A stretch of DNA of 64,000 bases, from the NCBI GenBank assembly GCA_041394265.1, contig JAWKIO010000005.1, forward strand, positions 2,914,001-2,978,000, written 5' to 3'. Below the pieces are notes generated by a model. The model did no database searches, was not told where the DNA came from, and saw only the letters and a list, made by a program, of their open reading frames with translations. This document shows positions 53,751 through 62,951 of this stretch, piece by piece; position 1 is the first letter of the stretch; each line of letters starts with the position of its first letter. Both the position numbers and the translations under genes were made by a program. This DNA is from Acidimicrobiales bacterium. GTDB lineage: Bacteria > Actinomycetota > Acidimicrobiia > Acidimicrobiales > SZUA-35.

Positions 53751-55595
53751 TCAGGCGTTGGCTGCCTGCGCCGCGGCCTTGCGGGCCTTGACGACGCGAG
53801 CCCGGGCGATGGGATCGAGTTCGACCTTGCGCAGGCGAACGTGGTCAGGGGTGACCTCGACACACTCGTCGTCGGCGATGAACTCGAGCGCCTGCTCGAG
53901 TGACAGCACCTTCGGCGGGGTCAGCTTCACGGTGGCGTCGGACGAGGCGGCGCGGTGGTTGGTCAGCTGCTTCTCACGGCAGACGTTGACGTCCATGTCT
54001 TCGGTGCGGCTGTTCTCGCCGACGATCATGCCGGTGTAGACATCGGCCGTCGGTGCCACCAGCATCTGTGCCCGCTCCTGCAGCGAGATGAGGGCGTAGG
54101 CGGTGACGGGGCCCTTGCGATCGGCGACGAGTGAGCCGGTGCGACGCACACGGATCTCGCCGAACCACGGCTCGTAGCCCTCGAAACTCTGGTTGAGCAC
54201 CCCGGTGCCGCGGGTCTCGGTCATGAACTCGGTGCGGAACCCGATGAGACCTCGGGCCGGCACCAGGTAGTCGAGCCGGACCCAGCCCGTGCCGTGGTTG
54301 ACCATGTTGGCCATCGCACCTTTGCGGGCGGCGAGGAGCTGGGTGACGGCGCCGAGGAACTCCTCGGGCACGTCGATGGTGACGCGCTCGACCGGTTCGT
54401 GCACCTTGCCGTCGATCTCGCGGGTCACGACCTGGGGCTTGCCGACGGTCAGTTCGAATCCCTCACGGCGCATCTGCTCGACGAGGATGGCGAGCTGGAG
54501 CTCGCCGCGGGCCTGGACTTCCCAGGCGTCGGGACGATCGGTGGGGAGGACCCGGAGGCTCATGTTGCCGACCAGTTCGGAGTCGATCCTGCCCTTGACC
54601 AGTCGGGCGGTGAGCTTCGAGCCGCTCTGGCCGGCGAGCGGCGAGGTGTTGATACCAATGGTCATCGACAGCGACGGCTGGTCGACCTCGATGACGGGCA
54701 TGGGGCGGGGGTCTTCGGCGTCGACCAGGGTCTCGCCGATGAGGATGTCCTCGATGCCGGCGACGGCGACGAGGTCGCCCGGTCCGGCAGATTCGGCCGG
54801 CACACGAGTGAGAGCCTGGGTGAGGTAGAGCTCGCTGAGCTTGACTCGCTGGAGCGAACCGTCGACTCGGCTGAGCGACACCGACTGGCCCTTGGTGAGC
54901 GTGCCGTTCATGATGCGGCACAGTGCGAGGCGACCGAGGTAGGGCGAGGAGTCGAGGTTGGTGACCCATGCCTGCAGCGGGTGGCCCTCTTCGTAGAACG
55001 GAGCCGGGATGTGCTCGACCATCAGCTCGAAGAGTGGTTCGAGGTTCTCACCCTTGACGTCTTGGTCGAGCGATGCCCAGCCGTCACGCGCCGCGCAATA
55101 GACGATCGGGAACTCGATCTGGTCATCGCGGGCGTCGATGTCGAGGAAGAGCTCGTAGACCTCGTCGACGACGTCGGCGATGCGGGCGTCGGGGCGGTCG
55201 ACCTTGTTGATCACGAGGATGACCGGCAGGTCGCGAGCGAGCGCCTTGCGGAGGACGAACCGGGTCTGAGGGAGCGGACCCTCGGCGGCGTCGACCAGGA
55301 GGACGATCCCGTCGACCATGGTGAGGGCTCGCTCGACCTCGCCGCCGAAGTCGGCGTGGCCGGGGGTGTCGACGATGTTGAGCGTGATGCCGTTCCAGAC
55401 CACCGAGGTGTTCTTGGCGAGGATCGTGATGCCCTTTTCCTTCTCGAGGTCGCCGGAGTCCATGACCCGGTCGGCCACGGCCTCATTGACCCGGAACGCT
55501 CCCGTCTGGCGGAGCATGGCATCGACCAGGGTGGTCTTGCCGTGGTCGACGTGGGCCACGATGGCCACGTTGCGAAGATCAGAGCGCGTCGCCAT
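53751..55595 (-). CDS. typA: Ribosome-associated GTPase TypA/BipA
   Basis: A 614-residue translational GTPase. G1 is AHVDHGKTT (residues 14-22), G3 DTPGHADFGGEVERAL, and G4 NKVDRPDAR. EF-G-like domains III and V and the BipA-specific C-terminal domain (YTGMIVGENSRTEDMDVNVCREKQLTNHRAA) are complete. It helps 50S ribosome assembly under stress and low temperature. GAGG lies 8 bases before the ATG, and a 7-bp inverted repeat occurs further upstream. Confidence 0.96.
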   Translation of the reverse strand: MATRSDLRNVAIVAHVDHGKTTLVDAMLRQTGAFRVNEAVADRVMDSGDLEKEKGITILAKNTSVVWNGITLNIVDTPGHADFGGEVERALTMVDGIVLLVDAAEGPLPQTRFVLRKALARDLPVILVINKVDRPDARIADVVDEVYELFLDIDARDDQIEFPIVYCAARDGWASLDQDVKGENLEPLFELMVEHIPAPFYEEGHPLQAWVTNLDSSPYLGRLALCRIMNGTLTKGQSVSLSRVDGSLQRVKLSELYLTQALTRVPAESAGPGDLVAVAGIEDILIGETLVDAEDPRPMPVIEVDQPSLSMTIGINTSPLAGQSGSKLTARLVKGRIDSELVGNMSLRVLPTDRPDAWEVQARGELQLAILVEQMRREGFELTVGKPQVVTREIDGKVHEPVERVTIDVPEEFLGAVTQLLAARKGAMANMVNHGTGWVRLDYLVPARGLIGFRTEFMTETRGTGVLNQSFEGYEPWFGEIRVRRTGSLVADRKGPVTAYALISLQERAQMLVAPTADVYTGMIVGENSRTEDMDVNVCREKQLTNHRAASSDATVKLTPPKVLSLEQALEFIADDECVEVTPDHVRLRKVELDPIARARVVKARKAAAQAANA

Positions 55596-55608
55596 TGCGG
55601 CTACCTCA

Positions 55609-55631
55609 GATGTGTACTAGGGGGACACATC
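55609..55631. promoter_or_regulatory. Inverted repeat upstream of typA
   Basis: GATGTGT (55609-55615) and ACACATC (55625-55631) form a perfect 7-bp inverted repeat around 9 bases, 14 bases before the typA start. It could be an operator or a leader hairpin. Confidence 0.4.
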
Positions 55632-55685
55632 AGGCTATCTGCAGCTCAGGGTCGTTCAGCCGTGGGTGCGGACAGGCTGGGTCGT

Positions 55686-56570
55686 TCAGCCCTCGGTGGT
55701 CCACAGCCGAACCCAGCCGCTCTCTACCTCGAGCTCGGCCGTCTCGTAGCCATCCTCGCCTGGCAACACCACGTGGTAGGCCCCTTCGGGGTCGATCACC
55801 CGCACCCGCTGGTAGGGCAGGCGACGAGCGGCGGCCGCCATCACGGCATCGGCGGTGTCGAACCGACCGAGGCAGGCGACCATGCGCACCGTGGGGGAAA
55901 TCATCTCGAATTCACCTGCACTCCACCGTTCGAGCGCGTCGTCGGGGCGAATCCACTCCCAGGCCACGATCTCGCCGTCGTCGTGCTCGGGAACTTGATC
56001 GGCGGGGGCGTGGGCGACGAAGAACCGGGCGTCGAAGCGTCGGGGTGATCCCAGGGGTGTGATGAAGCGGGCCACCTCTTCGATGCCCGAGGCGTCGAGC
56101 GTGATGCCGTGTTCGAGCACGAGGTCGGCGAAGACCGATTCGTCCTCTCGTACCCGGCGCCGCATCTCGACCAGGTCGACGTCGGTCCGGTCGGCGGCGA
56201 GGAGCAGGCCCGCCTCCTCGAACGTTTCACGACAGGCGGCGAGCCACCACGCGAGGCCGCCGGACGGCACGTCGAGGATGGTGGTCGCCTCGGCATCGGA
56301 GAGACCGGTGAACATCGTGTCGAAGTCGTCGTGGTGGTCTTCGGGATCGACCCGTCCGCCAGGGAAGACCCACGCCGCTGGGGCAAAAACCAGCCGTGCC
56401 GTGCGGCGCAGCATCAGGACATGGAGCGAGGGGGCACCGTCGAGACCCGGCCGGTCGGCGAGGAGCATGACGGTGGCGGCGTGCGAGATGGGGACAGCGT
56501 GAGGGTCGAACGCTGGTGTGTCAGCGTGAGGGTCGAACGCCGGTGTGGCTCCCGTGGTCGGCTCGCTCAT
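55686..56570 (-). CDS. Nudix hydrolase, NUDT19-like
   Basis: A 294-residue protein. FAPAAWVFPGGRVDPEDHHDD begins the Nudix region and CRETFEEAGLLLA carries the helix (REx2EEAG); the insertion between the two is long, as in NUDT7/NUDT19 CoA-type hydrolases. FDARFFVAHAP and DDGEIVAWEWI are typical later strands. Substrate might be a CoA or nucleotide derivative. The ATG at 56570 has TAGGGT ending 8 bases upstream. A short tandem duplication near the N-terminus gives TPAFDPHA twice. Confidence 0.85.
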   Translation of the reverse strand: MSEPTTGATPAFDPHADTPAFDPHAVPISHAATVMLLADRPGLDGAPSLHVLMLRRTARLVFAPAAWVFPGGRVDPEDHHDDFDTMFTGLSDAEATTILDVPSGGLAWWLAACRETFEEAGLLLAADRTDVDLVEMRRRVREDESVFADLVLEHGITLDASGIEEVARFITPLGSPRRFDARFFVAHAPADQVPEHDDGEIVAWEWIRPDDALERWSAGEFEMISPTVRMVACLGRFDTADAVMAAAARRLPYQRVRVIDPEGAYHVVLPGEDGYETAELEVESGWVRLWTTEG

Positions 56571-56619
56571 GTGGCGAGACCCTACTGGGGGTGGCACCAC
56601 CGAGGCGATTGCTGGCCGC

Positions 56620-57261
56620 TCAGGTGTTGGCGTCGACCTTCATCAGCAACGTGGCGGAGTCGTTGGCGCCGGCGGCGACACGGTCCCAGGACTCGTTGCC
56701 GGCTGCACCCGAAGCGATACCCGTGGGGGCCGTCAGCGAGTAGACCCGGAACTGGAGGTCGCGGACACCGGTGGACAAGGTGTCGATGCACGGGTTGCCG
56801 TAGCCGAGTTGGCCATAGTCGTTCAGGGTCTCGATCGGCGCCGGAGCCCGGTCGGGGTCGAGCGAGGTGGTGGCGGGATCGATGCCGACCACGAGCCACA
56901 GTAGGAGCGGGTTGGCTGGGTCGGTCTGATCGCTGAGGCTCACCGCCCACTCGGCGGTGTCGGGGCCGGCGTCGGACCACTCGAGCGTCGGCGGCTGGTT
57001 CGCGCCGGCGCAGGTGGCATCGACCGGGGCGAAGTCGCCGGGGCCGAACGCCGGGCTGCTGAGCGTGAGGCCGCTGGTGCCGGCGGACTCGGGCGGGGCA
57101 GAGGTGGGCGGCAGCGGTCGAGTGGTGGTGGTCTGCCAGGGACGTCCCTCGGCCAGCTCTCGCCCGTCGGATGCGCACGCAGCAGTGGCGAGTGCCAAGG
57201 CGGCGACGGCGCACGCTGAGAGGACGCCGGAGCGAGCGGGTCGGGACATCAGACGGGACAC
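56620..57261 (-). CDS. PEBP-family (YbhB/YbcL) lipoprotein
   Basis: A 213-residue protein with signal peptide and lipobox ATAAC. After a Thr/Pro linker, the PEBP fold is clear: LTLSSPAFGPGDFAPVDATCAGANQPPTLEW, ending FRVYSLTAPTGI. The usual Asp-Pro-Asp-x-P and Gly-x-His-Arg anion site is degenerate here (GNPCIDTLSTGVRDLQFRVY). Two Cys (DATCAG, NPCID) may form a disulfide. TACCCT ends 8 bases before the GTG start. Binding partner unknown. Confidence 0.85.
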   Translation of the reverse strand: MSRLMSRPARSGVLSACAVAALALATAACASDGRELAEGRPWQTTTTRPLPPTSAPPESAGTSGLTLSSPAFGPGDFAPVDATCAGANQPPTLEWSDAGPDTAEWAVSLSDQTDPANPLLLWLVVGIDPATTSLDPDRAPAPIETLNDYGQLGYGNPCIDTLSTGVRDLQFRVYSLTAPTGIASGAAGNESWDRVAAGANDSATLLMKVDANT

Positions 57262-57352
57262 AGGACGACAGGGTAGTGGTGGCTACGATGCAGCCGAGGT
57301 CAGGTCCGCCGAGCAGGTCTCGCCGACGTCCGGCGAGCGTCAGGGAGATGGT

Positions 57353-58606
57353 GTGTCGTTCATCAACGCTCGACGCTCGGACCGGAAGTGGCAGCCGCTG
57401 CGCAGCTTCCTCGGTCCGGCCCGAGACGATGCGGCGCAGAGCCTCCTCGCCCTTCTGCTGTCGGCGACGACGAGCCTCATCACCGGCCTCACCATTGCGG
57501 CGTTCGAGTCGAAGTTTCGGCAGTTTCCCGGCCTGCTGCTGTTCATCCCCGCCGCGATCGGGCTGAACGGGAACGTATTCGGTCCACTCGGTGGACGCCT
57601 GTCGACCGCCATCCGCATGGGCACGCTGAACTGGACGTGGCGGTCTGACACCGTGCTCGGCCAGAACGTCCTGGCGGCGCTCGCATCATCGCTCGGCGCC
57701 GCCGTCGGACTCAGCTTCCTCGCCGAGGGATTCGTTCTCTTGGTCGGCAACGAAGGGAGCGATCCGATCGGTCTCGCCGACTTCATCGTGGTCGCCGTGT
57801 TCGGCGGGATGATGGCGGCACTCGTGGTGCTGGCCATCACGCTGGGCCTCGCCGTGGGGTCTGCTCGCTTCGGATGGGACCTCGACAACGTGACGGCGCC
57901 GCTCGTCTCGGCATCTGGCGACTTCGTGACGCTGCCGGCGCTCTTGATCGCCACGACGTTCATCCAGCGAGGTCGACTGACCGAGATCCTCGCTGCGGGC
58001 GTCGTCGCCGTTGCGATCGTCGCCGGGCTCGTGCTGGTCCGATCCGGCTATGCGCTGTGCAAGCGCATCGCGTTCGAGTCCCTTCCGGTGCTGGTTGCTG
58101 CCGGGAGCATGAGCCTGGTTGCGGGCCTGCTGCTCGAACGCTCGATCTCACAGTTCTTGAACTACACGGTCCTCCTCGTGATGCTCCCCGGGTTCCTGAG
58201 CGCTGCCGGAGCGCTGGGTGGCATCTTGTCGAGTCGCCTCGCCACCAAGGTCCACCTCGGCTTCATCGAGCGGGCGATGATCCCCGAGGGCGAGGCTCGA
58301 GACGACATCAAGATCGCCTTCATTCTCGCTCTCCCGATCTTCGGCTACGTGTCGGTGACCGCCGCCGTCGTCGGCAGCTGGTTCGGCAAGACCTCACCGG
58401 GAGCGCTCGACCTGCTCCTCGTGTCGGTCACCGGTGGATTCGCCGTGACGGCGTTCGTTGCGATGATCGCCTACTACGGCACTCTGCTCGTCGTCCGCTT
58501 CGGTCTCGATCCCGACAACCATGGGATCCCCCTGGTCTCGGCGAGCCTCGACGTGATCGGCGCGTCCACTCTGGTCGCGGCGCTGACCCTGTGGGGCGTG
58601 GCATGA
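57353..58606 (+). CDS. SLC41/MgtE-like divalent cation permease
   Basis: A 417-residue protein with two related membrane halves. Each half has the MgtE core: PAAIGLNGNVFGPLGGRLSTAIRMG with LDNVTAPLVSASGDFVTLPALL, then LPGFLSAAGALGGILSSRLATKVHLG with PDNHGIPLVSASLDVIGASTLV. The Asn/Asp-rich loops line the Mg site in the family. There is no cytoplasmic N or CBS domain; the partner gene provides PhoU/TrkA-C domains instead. The GTG at 57353 has GGGAG upstream. The stop overlaps the next gene by ATGA. Confidence 0.9.
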   Translation: MSFINARRSDRKWQPLRSFLGPARDDAAQSLLALLLSATTSLITGLTIAAFESKFRQFPGLLLFIPAAIGLNGNVFGPLGGRLSTAIRMGTLNWTWRSDTVLGQNVLAALASSLGAAVGLSFLAEGFVLLVGNEGSDPIGLADFIVVAVFGGMMAALVVLAITLGLAVGSARFGWDLDNVTAPLVSASGDFVTLPALLIATTFIQRGRLTEILAAGVVAVAIVAGLVLVRSGYALCKRIAFESLPVLVAAGSMSLVAGLLLERSISQFLNYTVLLVMLPGFLSAAGALGGILSSRLATKVHLGFIERAMIPEGEARDDIKIAFILALPIFGYVSVTAAVVGSWFGKTSPGALDLLLVSVTGGFAVTAFVAMIAYYGTLLVVRFGLDPDNHGIPLVSASLDVIGASTLVAALTLWGVA

Positions 58607-59835
58607 TCGTGCGAATGGAATCTCGCAATCTTCGAGAGATGCTGGCCGAGGCCAAGGACACCAGCGAACTCATGGTCGACCTTGCGTACGCAGCGCTCTA
58701 CTTCGACGACGCCGACATGGCCGACGAGGTCGACGAACTCGAGAACGAGATCTCCAGTCTCGTACACCGAATGCGGACCCTGTGCATCGTTGCGGTTCGC
58801 AATCCGCGTGAGGCCGAGGCCATGGCCGCGGTGCTGCAGGTGATCTCGGCGCTCGAGCGCATCGCCAACGACGCCGTCGACATCGCCCGGATCGTGACCC
58901 GTCGGTTGGGCATCCCTCGCGAATTGGTGATGGACCTCACCGATGCCGAGGAGATCTCGCATCGCGTCGAGGTGGCCGGCGGTTCACACTTCGCCAACCG
59001 CCCGGTGTCGGCCTTCGAGCTGCCGGTGGTGACCGGCATGCGCATCATGGCGATCCGACGGGCCCGATCGTGGCTGGTCGATCCCGGAGGCGACGAGATC
59101 CTGCAATCGGGCGACGTGCTGTTCCTGCGGGGCTCTCCCGATGGCATCGCCCGACTGCGTGAGTTGGCCGGCGCTCCCATGTGGAACCCGCCACCATTGG
59201 TGGAGTCGGCGGTGCTGACCGACCTCGATCGGGCGGTCGACACGCTCATCGAGATGAAGAACCTGTCCGAGGTGGCGGTCGGCCTCGCCTACTCGTCGCT
59301 GATCTACCGCGACCGCAGCCTCGCGGCCGAGGTGCGCCACCTCGAGGACCGACTCGACGAGATGAACCATCGCCTCGAACTGTGGGTGCTGCGCTGCGCG
59401 ACCGACGGTGCCGATCCGGCGCCCCTGCGGGGCCTGCTGCATCTCGGCGCGGCGGCGGAGGACATCGGCGACCAGGCTCGAGCCATGGTGTGGATGATCG
59501 AACAGTCGACCGAACTCCACCCCGTGCTCGGCATCGCGCTCGGCGACACCGACGACGTGGTGGTGCGAATGCCGGTCGGCGTCGGTGCCGAGGTGCACGG
59601 ACGAACGCTGGCCGAGCTCGAACTTCCGATCGAGCCCGGCTTCAACGTGTTGGCCATCGAACGAGAAGGTCGGTACTGGTACCGGCCCCGCAAGCACGTC
59701 GACCTTCGAGAGGGCGACCTCGTGCTGGCGTCCGGCCCGGAAGAGGGCCGATCGGCGCTCGCCGAGTTGCTCGGCTGGCGCTACGAGGAGGACGACGACG
59801 GCGAGATCGAACTCTCGCCCCTGTCGGCCTCGTGA
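58603..59835 (+). CDS. PhoU and TrkA-C double-domain regulator of the cation permease
   Basis: A 410-residue soluble protein with the order PhoU-like, TrkA-C, PhoU-like, TrkA-C. The helical parts are REMLAEAKDTSELMVDLAYAALYF and DTLIEMKNLSEVAVGLAYSSLIY, and the RCK_C parts are RPVSAFELPVVTGMRIMAIRRARSW and RTLAELELPIEPGFNVLAIEREGRYW, each followed by a LxxGDxLxxxG motif. The duplication mirrors the two halves of the permease. It probably senses a ligand and gates transport. It is coupled to the permease by ATGA. Confidence 0.9.
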   Translation: MIVRMESRNLREMLAEAKDTSELMVDLAYAALYFDDADMADEVDELENEISSLVHRMRTLCIVAVRNPREAEAMAAVLQVISALERIANDAVDIARIVTRRLGIPRELVMDLTDAEEISHRVEVAGGSHFANRPVSAFELPVVTGMRIMAIRRARSWLVDPGGDEILQSGDVLFLRGSPDGIARLRELAGAPMWNPPPLVESAVLTDLDRAVDTLIEMKNLSEVAVGLAYSSLIYRDRSLAAEVRHLEDRLDEMNHRLELWVLRCATDGADPAPLRGLLHLGAAAEDIGDQARAMVWMIEQSTELHPVLGIALGDTDDVVVRMPVGVGAEVHGRTLAELELPIEPGFNVLAIEREGRYWYRPRKHVDLREGDLVLASGPEEGRSALAELLGWRYEEDDDGEIELSPLSAS

Positions 59836-59851
59836 CCCGATCGAACGGGCG

Positions 59852-60985
59852 TCAACCCTGGGGCAGTTGGCCTGGGGCAGGGGGCGGCGGGGTGATCTGA
59901 CGTGGTGCTGGTGCCGTGCGTGGCGGTGCCGGCTGGCGAGCGCCGGCCTGTGGCGGCGCCGGGCGAGCCGGTGCAGCGGTCGGGGCCGGCCCGACGGCGG
60001 CGGGCGCCGGAGTGGCCGGCGCCGGCTTGGCGGTCTGGGGACCGAAGCTGCCGCCGAAGATTTCGGCGATGCCGCCGATCGCTCCCATCGACGAGCTCAT
60101 GTCGGCCGGGAGGAAGATCTTCGTGGCGTTGCCATTGGCGATCGCCTGCAACGACTCGAGGTACTTGATCGCAACGACACGATCGTCGGTGCCCGAGTCG
60201 AGGATGGCGGAGTACACCGAGCGGATGGCCTGGGCTTCACCTTCGGCCACCACCTGCTGGCGGAACTGCTCGGCCTCGGCCCGGGTGCGCACGGCCTGGG
60301 CTTCACCTTCGGCGTTGAGGATGTCCTTCTGCCGCTGACCTTCGGCGGTGAGGATGGCCGATTCCTTCTCACCCTGGGCTCGGGTGATCGCTGCTTCGCG
60401 TGAACCCTCGGCTTCGGTGACGACGGCTCGACGAGTCCGTTCGGCCTTCATCTGCTCGTGCATGGCGTGCATCACGTCGGCCGGCGGGTCGATGCGCTGG
60501 ATCTCGACCCGGACCACTCGCACGCCCCACTTGTCGGTGGCGTCGTCGAGGATCTGGCGCAGCGCAGCGTTGACGCGCTCCCGTGAGGTGAAGGCCTCGT
60601 CGAGGCTCATCTCGCCGATCACGTTCCGCAGGTTGGTCTGGGCCAGTTTGGTGACGGCGAGCACGAAGTTCGAGATGTTGTACAGGAGTCGCTGCGGATC
60701 GGTCGGCTCGAAGTAGACGACGGCATCGACGGACACGGCGACGTTGTCCTGGGTGATGACTTCCTGCGGTGGAACGTCGATCACCTGCTCCCGCATGTCG
60801 ACCTTCTTGAGCGATTCCACGAACGGCAAGATGATGCGCAGGCCGGGATCGGCGGTGTCTTTGTATTTGCCGAGTCGTTCGACCACGCCTCGCTGATAGG
60901 GCCGCACGATCTTGACGCCCGCACTGACGTAGACGAAAGCGAAGAGGGCGATGATGAAGAGGAGCGTGAGTAGGGCCGGAACCAT
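59852..60985 (-). CDS. SPFH/stomatin-family membrane protein
   Basis: A 377-residue protein. One N-terminal membrane segment (LLTLLFIIALFAFVYVSAG) precedes the SPFH domain (IVRPYQRGVVERLGKYKDTADPGLRIILPFVESLKKVDMREQVIDVPPQEVITQDNVAVSVDAVVYF). A coiled coil follows (EGSREAAITRAQGEKESAILTAEGQRQ). The C-terminal 60 residues are Pro/Ala-rich. Such proteins form ring scaffolds in the membrane and work with NfeD, encoded just upstream. Its coupling to the NfeD-like gene supports this. Confidence 0.92.
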   Translation of the reverse strand: MVPALLTLLFIIALFAFVYVSAGVKIVRPYQRGVVERLGKYKDTADPGLRIILPFVESLKKVDMREQVIDVPPQEVITQDNVAVSVDAVVYFEPTDPQRLLYNISNFVLAVTKLAQTNLRNVIGEMSLDEAFTSRERVNAALRQILDDATDKWGVRVVRVEIQRIDPPADVMHAMHEQMKAERTRRAVVTEAEGSREAAITRAQGEKESAILTAEGQRQKDILNAEGEAQAVRTRAEAEQFRQQVVAEGEAQAIRSVYSAILDSGTDDRVVAIKYLESLQAIANGNATKIFLPADMSSSMGAIGGIAEIFGGSFGPQTAKPAPATPAPAAVGPAPTAAPARPAPPQAGARQPAPPRTAPAPRQITPPPPAPGQLPQG

Positions 60986-61051
60986 GTGGTGTTTCCTTCT
61001 GACTGATGGGAGTAGATGACAAACGATCGGCCAAGGCCGAACGATGACAGC

Positions 61052-61537
61052 TCAGGAGGGACCGAGCGGTCCGAGACCGTGGGAGGCCGTGGGTTGAACC
61101 ACGATGCGCGTACCTTCCACTGCCGTGATGGTGACGGGGGTGCCGTTCGGGATACCCATCCCGTGCGCCCCGTTCGCCGCCCATTCCTCGCCGCTCACCT
61201 TGACTCGCCCGGTGTTGGCGGTGCCGCCGGGAATGTCGGCGATCACGACGCCCGTGGCGCCGATGAGCCGGTTGGCCCCGAAGCCCGTGGGGTTCGGGAG
61301 CTGAGCGTCGAGCTTGGCGGCGAATGGCTTGAGGGCCAGGAAGGAGGCGCCAGAACCGACGAGGAACAGCAGCCAGCCGACCAGGATCGGTGCGCCGAGG
61401 AGACTGACCACTGCCGCGAGCAGGGCACCGATCGCAAACGGCATGAGGAAGAAGGAGCCGGCAATCGCAATCTCGCCCGCACCGAAGGCGGCGGCGACCA
61501 CGAGCCAGATGATGCCCCAGGTTGATGGACTGTCCAC
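61052..61537 (-). CDS. NfeD-like membrane protein
   Basis: A 161-residue protein with about four membrane helices (WGIIWLVVAAAFGAGEIAIAG, LMPFAIGALLAAVVSLLG, ILVGWLLFLVGSGASFLAL) followed by a small OB-fold domain (NRLIGATGVVIADIPGGTANTGRVKVSGEEWAA). This is the short NfeD form that pairs with SPFH proteins. The GTG at 61537 is used because AGAGG lies 7 bases upstream and it matches the family N-terminus; the frame is open further upstream. Confidence 0.88.
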   Translation of the reverse strand: MDSPSTWGIIWLVVAAAFGAGEIAIAGSFFLMPFAIGALLAAVVSLLGAPILVGWLLFLVGSGASFLALKPFAAKLDAQLPNPTGFGANRLIGATGVVIADIPGGTANTGRVKVSGEEWAANGAHGMGIPNGTPVTITAVEGTRIVVQPTASHGLGPLGPS

Positions 61538-61647
61538 AGCGCTGCCTCTCGTCGTTCGGTACGACCCTAGTAACGACGCAACTCGAGAGTGTGGTTCCCG
61601 CGAAATCCGAAAACTGGTTGCTGACGGACGCGGGTTATCGTCTGGTG

Positions 61648-62511
61648 ATGGCACGGTTGCTCTCGGTCCACGCCCATCCCGACGACGAGGCCTCGAAGGG
61701 TGCGCCCACGGTCGCCAAGTACGTCGACGAAGGACACGAGGCCTACCTGGTCTGCGCCACCGGTGGCGAGGCCGGTGACATCTTGAACCCGGCGATGGAT
61801 CGAGACGACGTCCGGGCCAACCTCACCGCCATCCGCCGCTCGGAGCTCCACGCATCGGTGAAGGCCATCGGCTTCCATCAGTTGGAGTGGCTGGGCTACC
61901 GGGATTCCGGCATGCCCGACACCGAGCCGAACACCCACCCGTCGTGCTTTGCCCAAGCCGACCTCGACGAGGCCACTGGGCGTCTCGTCGAGATCGTTCG
62001 CCGCCTCCGCCCGCACGTGATGCTGACCTACGCCGACGACCAGCAGGGCTATCAGCACCCCGATCACCTACGGGTCCACGACATCAGCGTTTTGGCCTTC
62101 GATCGGGCTGGTGATCCCGACTGGTATCCCGCCTTGGGTGAACCGTGGCAGCCGCTCAAGCTCTACTACTCGGTGTGGAGCCGGGCTCGGATGCTTGCCC
62201 ATCACGCCAAGTACTCCGAACTCGAACTCGAGTCGCCCTACAGCGACGAGCGGTGGTTCAAGCGACCGTCGCTCGATCACCGGATCACCACGAAGATCGA
62301 GATCTCTGCGTACTACGGGGCCCGGCGGGCGGCGCTGCTCGCCCATGCCACCCAGATCGACCCGGCCGCCTCGTTCTGGTTCGGCCTGACCGACGAGCAC
62401 TCGGTCGAGGCCTACCCCTACGACGACTACATCCTGGCTCGGTCGTTGGTGGGCGACATTCCCACCGAAGACGACCCCGAGACCGATCTCTTTGCGGGAG
62501 TCGATGCCTGA
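61648..62511 (+). CDS. mca: Mycothiol S-conjugate amidase-like (LmbE family) enzyme
   Basis: A 287-residue zinc amidase. HAHPDDE (H10, D12-D13) and HPDH (H137, H140) are the metal and catalytic motifs. The length and pattern fit Mca better than MshB, although substrate cannot be told from sequence. Mca cuts mycothiol conjugates to release mercapturic acids for export and is marker for actinobacteria. TATCGT ends 6 bases before the ATG, so the message is leaderless. Its stop overlaps the next gene as TGATG. Confidence 0.88.
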   Translation: MARLLSVHAHPDDEASKGAPTVAKYVDEGHEAYLVCATGGEAGDILNPAMDRDDVRANLTAIRRSELHASVKAIGFHQLEWLGYRDSGMPDTEPNTHPSCFAQADLDEATGRLVEIVRRLRPHVMLTYADDQQGYQHPDHLRVHDISVLAFDRAGDPDWYPALGEPWQPLKLYYSVWSRARMLAHHAKYSELELESPYSDERWFKRPSLDHRITTKIEISAYYGARRAALLAHATQIDPAASFWFGLTDEHSVEAYPYDDYILARSLVGDIPTEDDPETDLFAGVDA

Positions 62512-62861
62512 TGGCGGGCTTCGATCGCGACTTCGCCGACGCGCTGGTGGCCGCCACCGCCGATCGCGCCGATGCCGCCGGCTTGAGTGGCATCGTCGAG
62601 CTCGCATTGGGCAAGACCTCGTCGCTCGTGCTCGAGCTGGTCGACGGACGAGTCGTCGGCGTGGCCGAGGGGATCGAACCGGGCGAGGCCAACGTGCGGA
62701 TCCCTTTCACCGGTGCCCAGCGCGCGGCCTGGCTCGCGGGCGAGTTCGACCTCACCAAGGCCTACATGCGTGGTGACCTCAAGCCCGAGGGGCGGTCGGG
62801 TGACCTCATCGCCGCGCTGCAGCTCCTCGACGACCCGGCGGTCTACGGCGCGCTCTCCTGA
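62511..62861 (+). CDS. SCP2 sterol-carrier-like domain protein
   Basis: A 116-residue protein with the SCP2-type lipid-binding fold: LVLELVDGRVVGVAEG as the strand pair, and GEFDLTKAYMRGDLKPEGRSGDLIAALQLLDDP, the helix closing the cavity. It overlaps mca by TGATG and is probably co-translated. Its ligand is unknown, and a link with mycothiol chemistry is not established. Confidence 0.85.
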   Translation: MAGFDRDFADALVAATADRADAAGLSGIVELALGKTSSLVLELVDGRVVGVAEGIEPGEANVRIPFTGAQRAAWLAGEFDLTKAYMRGDLKPEGRSGDLIAALQLLDDPAVYGALS

Positions 62862-62879
62862 GGGGCAGCGCTCACAGCT

Positions 62880-62951
62880 GGGCTCGCCCAGGCCGTGAGG
62901 CAGCTGGGCTTGCCCAGCCCATCAGTCAGTTGGGCTTGCCCAGCCCATCAG
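62880..62951. repeat. Three imperfect 21-bp hairpin repeats at a convergent gene end
   Basis: TGGGCTTGCCCAGCCCATCAG occurs at 62905-62925 and 62931-62951, and a degenerate copy starts at 62880. The unit contains the palindrome TGGGC-TT-GCCCA, a potential stem. The last copy encodes the C-terminus of the amidohydrolase, so its 3' end seems to have been duplicated beyond the stop codon. It may work as a two-way terminator between the convergent genes. Confidence 0.7.

Noticed and set aside
54294..56048. Plus-strand open frame (584 codons)
   Set aside because: Antisense to typA and part of the Nudix gene; no motifs.
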